Shown in pieces: positions 11,624 through 23,461 of a DNA stretch of 64,000 bases. A program made the position numbers and the translations under genes. The notes beneath the pieces are model-generated. The model saw only the letters and a list, made by a program, of their open reading frames with translations, was not told where the DNA came from and did not search any database. Source of the stretch: Rhodocollybia butyracea (lineage: Eukaryota; Basidiomycota; Agaricomycetes; Agaricales; Omphalotaceae); assembly GCA_015501585.1 (NCBI GenBank), contig JADNRY010000212.1:41200-105199 (forward strand), in the 5' to 3' direction. Numbering within the stretch: position 1 is the first letter of the stretch; every line of letters begins with the position of its first letter.

Positions 11624-12955
11624 ATGCTTTTCGATGAAGCTGGGATTCTCACTGAGATTGGCAACATATCAAAGTACAGTGTGATTGGAATCGCTGTGAT
11701 GTGTGTTGAGTTTGGTATGTTCTCTAAGTTTCCATATACTATTTCCGAAGTATGCTCACTAATATCATAGGTGTCTACATTCCACTTGCTACAGCCGCGT
11801 TGTATATTCTTTGGTAAGTTGCTGCAAGCTCAGTCTAGCCAACTACTAGCCCGGACCTCCTGTTCCGCTTCTTAACCATGCTTGCAGGGGAAAGGGTTTG
11901 CAAAAACCGCCCATCTTAATAATGTTCATCATACAAATCATTCTGGTCCTCAATGCTATCTGGGAAGTTGTACTTGTGGGAGGGATGAGTTTGCTGGATG
12001 CACTGTTCTATATTTTCATTGATCCACGGCTTGATTTTGAGCAAGGACTGGCAGCTAGATTGGCGGCTGTGGAAGGAGTCCATCGCAAAGGATGGTCCAA
12101 AATGTTGGGATGGCCCGGGAATATTAATGTTAGTAAATACTAAATTCCTATCCTAGCTTTGCTATTCAGGCTGAAGCAGACTTTATGCACACTTCAAAAA
12201 TTCAGCTTCTGGTTGGCGATAGTGTTGTAGTTTGGCGAGCTTGGGTGCTGTGGGAGCAGCGCCCCGTAGTCCGGTGGATGTTGATAATCCTAGGAATATG
12301 CAATGGAGGTACGATCGACAAGTTGTCACTCTGCAGGATTTGGTTCAAAAGGCTGTACTTCTAGCGCTAAACATTCTAGATAGCCTCTACTCCTCTGGCA
12401 TTGGAGGAGTTCCGATTCCATCTGATAATACACTGCGGCTGTTTATTACGAACCTTTTTCTCTTATTTTCTCTGGCATTAAACATCGCAGCTACCATGCT
12501 CATTGTATGCAAAGTATGGTAAGCAAGGGACTTCGAAGGCTTTATATCAGCATAATATTGACTTGAAAATAGGCTCTTGGATAGGATACATTCAAAAGCA
12601 ACTGTACAGCCTGAGCATGCCACTGAGCGCTCACCACATGTGAATGTGGTCATATTTTTTAGTGGAGTCAGGAGCTACCTTTTGCATCATACAGGTAATG
12701 TCTGTGGTGGAACCACATTATCCCTATATCTAAGTCTTGACCTAGGCTGGATATTGCGCGTTAAGCTTCATCTCCTCACCTTGCCTGCAAGCAACATCCG
12801 CCATTCTTTCCGATGTATGCTCGATTGCAATGGTAAGCCGCTATATGTACTAATGTAAACATAATCAAAGCCCATTTTACTGATTTAACCAGGGATTTTA
12901 TCCAACGCTGGTGACAATAGTTTCCTATTTGATGCTGCATTATGCTGTAGATTGA
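11624..12955 (+). CDS. Seven-transmembrane-type basidiomycete membrane protein
   Basis: Exons alternate with short introns from ATG 11624. Segments are ISKYSVIGIAVMCVEFG, GVYIPLATAALYILW, ILIMFIIQIILVLNAIWEV, then VGDSVVVWRAWVLWEQ, LLFSLALNIAATML and a last exon GFYPTLVTIVSYLMLHYAVD before TGA 12953-12955. The D-S-V-V-V-W-R-A-W-V-L-W signature and the order of hydrophobic helices are typical of a large basidiomycete family of predicted seven-helix membrane proteins (DUF6533/DUF6534-like) with no assigned function. The junction between the sixth and seventh exons (about 12690-12750) could not be solved cleanly, so a frame defect there is possible. Confidence 0.6.
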
Positions 12956-14387
12956 TATCCCAACCCATTGAGTGTAATCGTGTTTCGGGTCAGTGTTCAG
13001 TTGAAGGTGTTCACCGTTCACGCCTCCGGGCATTGGCGATGCTCTGGAAGGGAGGGAGTTTGAACGGAGGCAAGATACCCTAGCGAGCGGGTTGAGCACA
13101 GACAAGGGTATAAATATGGCCTTAGCAGGTTCATCATAGCAGAGAGATATTGTGGGTTCTACCTCCAGTCTCAGTAACGAGTCATCATCTGTATTGTACC
13201 GCTCATTTGTTTAAACTACCATCGTACATGCTACTAGGTCCTACCCTGTTTCGACAACGACACTGTAGCCATCCGAGGTGGGCTGCTCAGTGCGCTCGGT
13301 GTCAACTGCGCCTTCGGACTAGGATGGTGACACCACGTACGTGTCCAATTCCTTGATTCTCCCATTGACGGCATGTCGGTAGTATGCAAGTCAGTAACCG
13401 AGTCAGGTTCTGAGTTTTGTTCCAGTATAGACCTGGTCTATGGAGCTAGAAAGAGTGTAAGAGTTCGTGGTGTGGACCATTGCTTTCGTGTTCTCGTGGG
13501 CTGGTTTACTGGCTCGCAATTTAGGCAGTGAGTGATGCCTGTAAAAGGCCAAAGAGGTACGGAGTAATAACGAGGGCTCCATGGGTTTGGATTCGAAATA
13601 TACTAATCTCGTCGACTTTCACTTCGGAATGACACCGAAGAGAAGTCTCGAAGAATTCTCTTGGTTGGTAGCCCAACACCAACTTCATTCATGCATGTAT
13701 ACACGTACTTAACGCTCATGTGGAAACACTACTAGGTGAGATTCATCTATTGATTAACTCCACTGTTGAGCGGCTTTATAGCGTCATTTGAAGGCAGCAG
13801 GCCTAACTTCTTGAGACTCTCGCACAACTCGGACTCGGCGAATTATCCGGCGAATTATGTGTCATATCCTTCGCGTCAGTCAGGCTGAAATTACACTTCT
13901 ACCTGAACAAGTAATCGCAAGAAACCTTATTTTTACGCAAGCCTGACCAGTATGTTACAGAGGTACATTTGGGCGATCGACGCGTTTGGAGTAGAGTCGT
14001 TTACGCTCCCGAGTAATGTTTTCACTTTGAATATCGTACATATATATGCCTGTAAACGTTTAAAAAAGATCTTTGGCTTTACCAAGAATCGCTCTTCCTG
14101 TTTGCACACAATCTCATATCGTTGACCCACCAAGAGGTGTTCCTTATGTAGGAGACCCTGTAGGAGACCTGAGCAGCTCTTGAAGTTTGAACGGGTCATA
14201 GCCTATTTTAATACTCGCTTGCATTTGCCCCGTAGGCCAACAACAAGATAGATGGCGATTTCTGAGACTTCAAGTTGAATCCTGGAGCGTTCGCTTCATC
14301 TCCGAGTATACATACTAAATTTGATCACATTTTCAAATAGTAACACCCAAATAGTCTCTCCACATCAAACTTAAACAACCGAGGGAG
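12956..14387. other. Intergenic: second copy of the 10.7 kb block
   Basis: 13170-13560 repeats the block of 10735-11180. 13760-13785 carries a copy of the upstream box (CCACTGTTGAGCGGCTTTAT). A TATAAATA sequence lies at 13108-13115 with no open frame behind it. No gene is supported. Confidence 0.45.
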
Positions 14388-14393
14388 TATAAA
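14388..14393 (+). promoter_or_regulatory. TATA box of H2
   Basis: GAGTATAAAAGCTGGCCC about 50 bp before the ATG; same core context as the minus-strand family members. Confidence 0.65.
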
Positions 14394-14438
14394 AGCTGGC
14401 CCAAAGTTTGCAGCACATCCTCAAAGCCTCGTTCAGTT

Positions 14439-14956
14439 ATGCACTTTACACTTGCTTTGGTTGTTGCCTCTCTCTTTACTCTCGCGGCTGCTATCCCGCA
14501 TCCCCCAGGTCCTTCGAGTCCTGGTTTTCCAAGTCCTCCTGATTCCCGCCGTCTCCTCGGTGGTCTCCTCAAGAGCCGGGGTCTACGCGACCTGCTTGAT
14601 CTACCTCCCTTCCCCCTCACTCATCACTCAGCGCGCTCCCCCTCCACTGGGTACAGCTGTCCTAACAGCCCCAGCAATTCTCCCCCATTATGCTGTAGTC
14701 AGAGCACCGAGACGCCGAATGGCGAAGAGGGTAACGGTTGCTTTATTCTCGAGCCTAACGAGCCCTGGTATTTTGATGTATTCGTTAAAGCCTTGATTTT
14801 CATTAATTGTTGGCATCCTAGCTCTACTAACGCCTTGTGCTGCGAGTTCGCGGGTGGTAAGTTGAAGAATCGTATCGTGATATCATGAGTCCGGCTGACT
14901 GGAGCTCTACAGATGATGGCTTGGGCATCGACTGTGACGCCGCTAGTCCGGCTTGA
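14439..14956 (+). CDS. H2: compact hydrophobin-like protein
   Basis: Three exons (14439-14767, 14822-14856, 14913-14956) give an intact 135-residue product. A signal peptide (MHFTLALVVASLFTLAAAIP) is followed by a short Pro-rich stretch and then C-x10-CC-x14-C-x8-C-x5-CC-x11-C. The first intron falls inside the fifth Cys codon (TG|C), as in all relatives. The second has a GTAAGT donor. The protein ends IDCDAASPA. It is the only family member on the plus strand and lacks the long Ala/Pro repeats. The eight-cysteine order is that of hydrophobins; spacing between cysteines 3 and 4 (14) is shorter than usual for class I and longer than class II, so the class is open. Confidence 0.82.
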
Positions 14957-17900
14957 GTACCTGTATAGTGCTCCAGCTTTGCTATAACGATCGATATCAC
15001 GTCTATTGCAGTACTCTGCCGCCATGACTTCACGAATCGTTGGGAATTACATAGTTATCAGAATTTTGTCTCATGATCTTGAGCTTCGATAGGATAGAAA
15101 TGCATCAAACATGTGAATGGTACCCGAATGCAACTAGTAATAACCACCCATGAAGTTTGTTTTAATTGCTCTCATGGAAGATTCATGAGCGTGTGGCTTG
15201 AAAGAGAGCTCTCCGGAGGACCGAGGTGTTTACATGTGGCACTGAAGCGATTCGTGATTGAGGAGCAGACATCAGACAGTAAGGAGGGCTTGAAGGCCAA
15301 AAGCCTCGGTGATTATTTGGGAGTGTGGGTAGTGTTGGAAAATAACAAACTTCGGTTTGCATCCATTGACCCCCAGCACAGCCAGTAGCGCAGGTTGTAC
15401 ACCACCGTTATCTTGATTCATCGGTTGGTATTACACTTCTGCGGCTATCATACTTATTGGATTTACACACAACACGGGTCCAGCTTGCAGTTGTAACGCA
15501 TAAGACGCGTCGCGAGGTCAAGGCCAAGTGGGCACTTTCGGTGGAAAGGTCGGGGCTGTTTTTTTCCCTTCGTACCGGTTAGGCTTGGACTGGCCAAGAA
15601 GACTGCTTTACTCCTCTCTGTTCGTACACGCATCTTTGTCCGACAGTAATCTCGCGGCATCGGTCTCTACGGTGTTGCAGATTTCAGAACACAGATGAAC
15701 TCGTATTGAAGCTATACCTTCCTGGAATATACGAATGTGAGTATCATATGCCGTGGATGGGAAGAACTTTGCGCTTACCACTTACCGTTGGTTAAGGCTG
15801 GATATTCGAGAATCGGAGGTTTGGATGAGGAAATACTCGCCATAGGCTATTCCTGTAAGTTGAAGTTGGAAGGGTGTGGGTCAATGAGCAGCGGTTGTCA
15901 GTGGGGAGATAGGACTCATGAAGAAGAGGGTACCCGAGGAGGCGGACTGGTCAGAGCGAAAACAGAATATGGCTTGGGCAGGTTCATTGTGACGAAGAGA
16001 GACACGATTAACGGATCTGGCAGGACAGTGATTCGTTCAGATGCGTTTCCGTTGTGTCGAGTTGAATACAAGTGGAAAATATGCTGGACAACGACCGCAG
16101 TAGCATAAGGCGTGAAAGGAAGCAAAACAAAACAAGCTAGAGGCGGGAAGACAACAACATGGGCTATAACCGTTATATTGATATCAGTGCATCGTTCACA
16201 GGTTGGATTTGGAGGAGGGTCATTCCGGAGAAGCAGTAGCCAAACAATCCTACGTGAGGCGAAATGCCCCAGTTCCTATACGCGTAACCGATTGAGGCAA
16301 GATAGTCATTCTTCTACACCTCGTCTTCTTAGCACAGATCACAACCGAACAATGGCATCCAGCTTGAAGTTGTAGTGCGTGAAACCACGGCGGACACATC
16401 GCGAGCCTGAGCAAAACAAAGTCGAAAAGCTGTGTGTAAGGTTCTAGAACACTGCTTTGTAATCTGGATCAGGCCTAATCGGGCCAAGTCACGAGCCTGT
16501 TTTTCAGAATTTCTGTGCTCTCCTCGTTTTCTCCACTTCCTACTTAGTTTACAGGCTATAAAACTGGCCGAGAAGACTGTTCTTATTCTCCAGTTCCTCA
16601 CTGGTCATACACGTATCTTTGTCGGACTGTAATCTCCCAGAAGCACGATCTTGCAGATCCCAGAAAGATGGTGGTTGTGTTGGTCTCTGAGAACCTATTA
16701 GGTCTTGTCGCTTTCGAAAAACACCATCGGATAATTGTCGTCACAGGTGAAGCTCTTTCGAATGATGGAGCTCAGAGAAAACTCTAATTCAATATTCAGA
16801 CGTGGACTAGACTGGAGCTGCAGGGATCGCGATGAGACCGAGTACCTAGGTACCTATCAATGGCTGCTGGTGGGTAAATCGCGTCCGCTGCATGTAATAC
16901 GCTGGTTTGAATATTTCTTTTGGAATATACAAATTCGAGTGTTAGGTGCTGCGGATGGGAGGAGCTTTGCCTATATCACTTATCGTTTGTTGGACAGGTA
17001 AATCTTGAATCGAATTCGAGATGAAGGAAGAAATATTCGACAGGTGACGAGAAGCTCAAAGACTCCTACGGCGATGGTATGTGTCAAATGCGACTTCGGA
17101 AGCACCACGTACATATCCAATCTACAGCATGTTTGTATGCGACTCAGCGTACTACACAACTCCTCACACGTACGTACGAATTATAGCACAATGACCGTCA
17201 ACTTAACCATGTTCTAAGATATGTTCATGTATAAGCGTCACAGGCGATGATTATGACTCGACAAGCCAGGACCATCAGTTTTTCTTTCAAGTGGGAAAAA
17301 CTACAAGAGTTAATGTTCATGTGTCATGGTTCGGATCATTGCTTTCGTGTATTCGTACGCCGGGTTATTGGATTCAAGCAATTTAGAAAGCGTAACGAGG
17401 TTCTGAGTCGGAGTGAAAACGTATGGGATTAATTCCCGAACAAGTACCATTCGAGTACGTTACCCAGACCTATCCATATCCTGTTGCAAAAGCACTGATA
17501 CTTGAACCAGCTGTTAGCGTGTCGTCGTTTATTCGACCCTTGGGAATATTTGGTTCGCGTATTCTCGAGTATTTGCAATATACCGTTTGTGTGTTAAAAG
17601 TTCATCTCTCGACCGCGACTCTCTCAGACTCAACGCGCAACATGATCACTATTAACAAGAGGCTCGCTCATGATACACGAGAGCAAAAATTCAATTCGAC
17701 ACGGAAGGACATCCTTCTTGTAATACCACAATTGATGTAAAGAACGATACACTTCCAGTTGGTAAAATTAAAGTAAGCACAATATTTTCGACGACAGCAG
17801 AGAAACTTAGGTGTCTACTAGGACCAGGACATCAGAGCGTTGAATGACCCGAAACAAGCGCATCGAGGCCCTGCGTATTACTTGTGTGAGATTTCAATGG

Positions 17901-18098
17901 GTATCGGTCGTTATTCTCTATTCAAATAACAGAGAGATGAATAAATTTATTTCCTATCTTATCAACAAGCGCAACTGGACAAAGACAAGCTCTTAAACAA
18001 CTCTCAACTGTCAACGAAAGAACTTGAAGTTACGACAGGAGGGAGACCAGTACCGCATAGGCTGGTGCTTTCGATAGTAGTGGAAAAGCCCAGAGGAA
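14957..18098. other. Intergenic array modules, no supported gene
   Basis: It holds a partial module (15460-15920), a full module (about 16120-17440) and the 3' flank of H3 (17440-18098). The full module runs GGGCCAAGTCACGAGCCTG, GGCTATAAAACTGG (16554), a conserved ATG segment (ATGGTGGTTGTGTTGGT at about 16668), GTAATACGCTGGTTTGAATA (about 16898) and ACTCGACAAGCCAGGAC (about 17255). These words recur at 21.6-22.9, 28.3-29.6 and 31.7-33.0 kb. Frames are not preserved between copies, so coding is doubtful. Confidence 0.55.
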
Positions 18099-19190
18099 CT
18101 AAGCGATGTGCGCAGGAACAAGAGTAGCATCAACGCACTCCGTACCAACAGAGACGCCTACGGAAACTTCAGTCAGTAAAGAAATCCGAAAATCATGAAA
18201 GCATCGTTCAAGTTCACCAATAAATTGACAACACAAAGCTTTGTTTGGAGCATGGCTATGAAGACAACGATGAGGCGGAAGCTCAACAAGTAACAGCAGA
18301 ATGGGATAGCTTACCAGGCAGGGGTAAGAACGTCGCAGGCCAGGTCTTGAACGCTGCCGGGAATTACGAGGCTGTGCGTGCAGCACAGGGGAGCGGTACC
18401 AGGGAACAGATGTAGGTATTGGTGGTATCTTCGTGACGAAGAGACAACGTGGGCAGAATGCCCTTGGGGAGAGCGGGAAGAGCAGGGAAAGCCGGGAAAG
18501 CCGGAAGGCTGGCGGGCAGGGGGAGCGGGGGGAGCGGGGCGGCAAGGGGAGCTTTTCGAGGAAGGAGCCCACCGGGGAGAGGGAGACCAGCTAGAGCAGG
18601 GAGAGCAGGAAGAGCAGGAAAGCAGGGAAAGCCGGGAAGGCTGGCGGGGCAGGGGAGCGGGGGGAGCGGGGCGGCAGGGGATCTTTTCGAGGAAGGAGCC
18701 ACCGGGGAGAGGGAGACCTGCTAGACCAGGAAGAGCAGGGAGAGCAGGGAAAGCAGGGAAAGCCGGGAAGGCTGGTGGGGCAGGGGAGCGGGAGGAGCGG
18801 GGCGGCAGGGGGGCTTTTCGAGGAAGGAGCCCACCGGGGAGAGGGAGACCAGCTAGACCGGGAATACCAGGGAGACCTGGAAGACCTGGAAGACCTGGAG
18901 CACCTGGGAGACCTGGAGTACCTGGAAGACCTGGCGCTGGGACGGGTGCTGGGCGGGCTTTGGGCGGGTTTTGGGGCAGGGGCGGGAGCTTTTCGGCGAC
19001 GGAAATCAGCGAGACCAAGAATTCCAGGGAGACCTGGGAGAGCCGGCTCTGGGGCGGGTGCTGGAGCTGGAGCGGGAGCTTTTCGGGGAAGGAGCCCACC
19101 GACACCGGGGAGAGGGAAGCCAGGGACGACAGGGATAGCAACCGTAAGAGTAACGAAAGCGGCGGTAATGAAAGCGAGTTTCAACTGCAT
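18099..19190 (-). pseudogene. H3: hydrophobin-like protein with frame-shifting repeats
   Basis: Signal peptide MQLKLAFITAAFVTLTVAIP, then [13 protein letters not shown] and [10 protein letters not shown] segments. These are followed by tandem copies of a 131-bp unit (starts at about 18552, 18683 and 18814). Because 131 is not a multiple of three, the frame changes with each unit. The cysteine domain is also split: the first Cys (TYIC) and the CC pair (APLCC) are in different frames. The exon after intron 1 reads C-HAPNKAL-CC with the usual TG|C split, and the last exon ends ECVDATLVPAHIA at the stop (18099-18101). As read, no single product can include both signal peptide and cysteine domain. 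Pseudogene, or a gene needing resequencing. Confidence 0.6.
18540..18945. repeat. 131-bp minisatellite inside H3
   Basis: CTTTTCGAGGAAGGAGCC recurs at about 18552, 18683 and 18814, each followed by ACCGGGGAGAGGGAGACC and a run of AGCAGGGA words. Period 131 bp. Further short CTGG(A/G)AGAC repeats follow at 18860-18930. All six reading frames are open through much of it. Confidence 0.75.
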
Positions 19191-19268
19191 AATGTGCGTT
19201 GTTGAAAGTACTTGAACGACTACGGTTGGTTGTTCGAGTGAGGAAATGAAGCAGATTTTGGACCAGCC

Positions 19269-19274
19269 TTTATA
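19269..19274 (-). promoter_or_regulatory. TATA box of H3
   Basis: GGGTATAAAGGCTGGTC on the minus strand about 80 bp before the ATG. The upstream box (CCACTGCTGGGTGGCTTTAG) lies at 19369-19390. Confidence 0.6.
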
Positions 19275-20360
19275 CCCTTTCCGAGCGCTGATAAGTCGCT
19301 CGCTTGTTTTGCGAGAAGCTGTCGATGCTTTTGACTGTCCTTAACATTCAATGCTCTGGTGCATTAAATCCACTGCTGGGTGGCTTTAGTAAGAATCTCC
19401 GGTGATGGGAAGGTCAAAGACTCCTACAGAGATGGTACGTGCTAAATGCAACTTCGGTGACACCACGTACACAATCCAATCTACATCATCTTGGTATGCG
19501 ACTCAGCGTACTACACAAGTCGTCACACGTACGTACCAAGCATTCCATAATGACCGTTGGCAATCGAACCATGTTCTGAGATATGTTGTTGTATAGGCGT
19601 CAGAGGCGATGATTATAGCTCGATAAGCCAGGACCGCCAGTTTCTCTTTCAAGTGGTGAAAACTACAAGAGTTCATGCGTCACGATTCTTCGGACCATTG
19701 TTTTTATGTATTCGTAGGCTGGATTATTGAATTCAAGCAATTTAGAAAGTGTAACGGGATTAGATTCCAGAACAAGTATGATTCAAGTACACTATCCAGA
19801 TTTATCTGATACTTGAACCAGCTGTTAGCTTGTCGTCATTTATACGATCCTCGGAAATATTTGGTTCGCGGGTTCTCGAGCATTTGCAGTTTTTTACCGT
19901 TTGTGTGCTAAAGTTCATCTCTCGATCGCGACTCTCTGGGACTCAACACCTAATATGATCACCGAACCAGAGGCTCGCTCATGTTACACGAGAGCAAATT
20001 TTCAACTCAACACAGAAGGTCATTCCATCTTATAATACCGCAGTTGATGCAAAGAACGATCCACTCTCAGTTAGTAAAGAAAAGTAAGCACAATCTTTTC
20101 GGCGACAGCGCAGAGGAACTTAGGTGTATACTTTGTATATCCAGGACATCAGAGAGTTCAGAAACTCGAAACAAGCACACCGATTCCTTGTGAGATTTCA
20201 CTGGGTATCCATTTGAGTAACAATTTTTATTTTCAATTTTATCTACAAGCGCAACGAGACAGAAACAAATACTTTTGAACCCAACTCTCAAAGAAAGAAG
20301 TTGTGACAGTGGGGAGACCAGTACTGCATGAACTAGTGCTTCCGATAGCAGTGGAAAAAA

Positions 20361-20912
20361 CTAAAACACTCAGTGTCGGCCGGCGCCGAACGAGTAGCGG
20401 CAACGCACGGGGAGAGACCTATAAAACTTCAGTCAGTAAAGAATTCCAAAAATCATAAACGTCCTTCAAGTTCGCCAAAATCACCGTCAATTTGACAACA
20501 CAAAGGCAGGTCTGGAGCATCGCTATGAAGACAACAACGAGGTGGGGGCTCGACAAGTAACAGCAAAATGGGATAGCTTACCGGTATCATCATGGGTACT
20601 AACGGCACAGTCCTGGCCTGCATCTTCGATGGGAGTTACGACACTGTTGTTGCAGCACACAAGAACGGTAGCAGTGGAACGGGTGGGGGTATCGATGGCC
20701 TGACAAAGAGAGATCTTAGGCAGCGCGGGGATAGGAAGCCTAGGGACAGAGCGAGCAGGGAGAGCAAGACTGGCTGGCAGGGCAGGGCCAGCGGGGGAGC
20801 GGGAGTGGGAGCTTTTCGGCGAAGGAGCCAACCGACGAGAATGAGACCGGGGAGAGGGAGCACAGGGGTGGGGCGGGTGCTGGGGATTTTCGGGGAAGGA
20901 TTCCACTAACAC
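20361..20912 (-). pseudogene. H4: 5'-truncated hydrophobin-like wreck
   Basis: The 3' half of a family member: a Pro-rich stretch, LPKISLCQAIDTPTR and CC followed by the fourth Cys (GQDC). The first cysteine is replaced by Arg (TGT to CGT). The codon frame at the intron-1 donor no longer makes the TG|C split, so the fifth cysteine is lost too. Exon 2 (PLCC) and a last exon ending DTECF are still recognisable. The 5' part breaks off at about 20912 into unrelated module sequence, without signal peptide, TATA or ATG. Confidence 0.7.
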
Positions 20913-23461
20913 GGATGAACACGTTATTGAAGCTTCGTCAAGTGGTGGAGCCCAGAGAGAACTCGAATTCAGAGGATCATCAGACTGGGGCGACAGGTCG
21001 AAGGGCTGCTGCTGGGTGACTGCATGTAACATGTAATACGCTGATTTGAATATATCGTCCTGGAATATACAAATGTGAGTATTAGGTGCCGTGGATGGGA
21101 ACAACCTTGCGCTTACCACTTACCGTTGGTTAAGGCTGGATAATTGGGTTGAAAGCTTCGGGATCACCAGACTCAGACGACAGGTCGAAGGGCTGCTGCT
21201 GGGTGACTGCATGTAATACGCTGGTTTGAATATATCAATACATCAGGTGCCGTGGATGGGAACAACTTCGCGCTTACCACTTACCGTTGGTTAAGGCCGG
21301 ATATAATCGAGAATTATATTTGGGTTGAAGGAAGAAATGCTTCCCGTAGGCGATTCCTGTAGGTTGAAGTTGGAAATGTGTGCGTCAACGAGCAGCTGTT
21401 GTCATTGTAGAGATACTGAGGAGTCATGAAGAATAGAGTACCCAAGGAGGCGGACTGGGTAGAGAGAAAGCAGAATATGGCTTGGGCAGGTTCATTGTGA
21501 CGGAAAGAAACACGATTACCAGATCCAGCAGGAGGGTACTTTGTTCACAGATGCTATTCCGTTATGTCGAGTGGACAAGCGTAAAGCACGTATGACACCG
21601 AAAGATACATGTGAAAAGGAAAAACAAGCTAGAGGCTGGGAGACAACAGCGTGGCTATAACGATATCAGTGTATCGTTCCCAGATTGGATTTAGAGGAGA
21701 TTGGATTTAAAGGAGAGTCATTCCGGAGAAGCAGTATAGTAGCCAAACAATCCTACTACGTCGAGGCGAAATGTCCTAGCTCCCATACGCGTAACTGATT
21801 AAGGAAGAGATAGTAATAATCGGCCAACCTCGTCTTCTTACCACAAATCGCATCCGAACAATGGCATCCAGCTCGAAGTTGTAGTGCGTAACATGTCGCG
21901 AGCCTGTTTGGTGGAAAGTTCTAGAGCGCTGCTTTGTAATCCGGATCAGCCGGGCCAAGTCACGAGCTTGTTTTTCAGATTGTCGCTAGCAGTGTGCTCG
22001 TTTTCTCCACTTCCTACCCTCCCTTTGGCAAGTTTGCCGGCTATAAAACTGGTCGAGAAGACTATTCTTATTCTCCAGCTCCTCTCTAGTCGTATAAGCA
22101 TCTTTCTCGGACTGTAATAATCTCCCAGAAGCACGATCTTGCAGATCTCAGAAAAATGGTGGTTGTGTTGGTCTCTGAAAACCTATTAGATCTTGCCGCT
22201 TTCGAAAAAAACACCAGCGGATAATTGTCGTCGCAGATGAAGCTCTTACAAATGACGGAGCTCAGGAAAAACTCGAATTCAAGATGGGACAACTAGGCTG
22301 GAGCTGCAGGGATTGCAATGACACTGAGTGCTTGCCACGGCGCCGCTGGTGGGTGAATCGCGTTTGCTGCATGTAATACGCCGATTTGAGTATTTCTTTC
22401 TGGAATATACAAATTCGAGTATTAGATGCTGCAAGTGGGATGTCATTTACCGTTAGTAAATCTGGAATCGAATTCGGGTTGAAGGAAGGAATACTCGTCG
22501 CGCGCTCTTCCTGTAGGACGAAGCTGGAGGCGCTTGAATCAACGAGCAATAGTCGGAATTCGATTACCAGGATCTCCGGTGATAACGATGGTAGACTTCT
22601 AGGTTGGTGATATCATGTATACTTTCAGTCTACAGCATGTCAGTATGCATACGGCTTAAAATCGTCACGCGTACGTACCAGGCATTACAGTCAACCGAGC
22701 CATATTCTGAGATATGTTTCTAAATAGGCGTCACTGGCGATGATTATGGTCGACTCGACAACTAGGATCGCTAGTTTCTCTTTCAAGTGGGGAAAATTCC
22801 AAGAGTTCACGCGCCACGATTCGAATCATGGTTTTCGTGTATTCGTACGCTGGGTTATTGGATTCAAGCAATTTAGAAGCGTATCGAGGTACGGGATTAA
22901 AAGTACGCTATTCAGATATATCTCGATTCTGTTGCAAAGGTGCTGACACTTAAATCAGCTGTTAGCGTGTCGTCATTTATACGATCCTTGGGTAATATTT
23001 GGTCTACGCATTACCGAGAATTTGGAATACACTGGCTCAGGAGTTTGTTTGTGTGCTAACGTTCATCTCGCGACCTCGACGCTCAATACGATCATTGCTC
23101 TTCGACACGGAAGGATGTAATACTGCAGTTCGTGGTCAAAGAACGATCCACTTCCAGTTAGTTAGTAAAGTAAAGTAAGCACAATTTTTTCGATGACAGC
23201 TCGGAGGAACTTAGTTGTCTACTTGACATATCCAGGACCAGGACACCAGAGCGTTGGATAACTCGAAACAAGCACGTCGAGGTCCTGCGCATTCCTTGTG
23301 AGATTTGAATGAGTATCGGTCGTTATCCTCCGTTCGAACAAACACACGAAAAAATTTACTTATTTCCACTTTAATCTACAAGCGCAAATAGCTAAAAACA
23401 AAAGTTGTGAGAGAACTGCATGAACATGGTGCGTTCGATAGTAGTAGAAAAGCCAGGAGGA
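20913..23461. other. Intergenic array modules
   Basis: Tandem partial modules at 20920-21120 and 21130-21360 share GTAATACGCTG(G/A)TTTGAATATATC and the words GTGCCGTGGATGGGAACAAC and GCGCTTACCACTTACCGTTGG. A full module follows at 21600-22950 (TATAAAACTGG at about 22043, ATGGTGGTTGTGTTGGT at 22156), then the 3' flank of H5. No gene is supported. Confidence 0.5.

Noticed and set aside
18378..19205. Plus-strand 275-codon frame with collagen-like GxP/GR repeats (GRPGRPGAPGRPG)
   Set aside because: It is antisense to H3 and arises from GGAAGACCTGG repeats that encode Leu/Pro/Gly on the other strand. It has no signal peptide, promoter or counterpart in other units.
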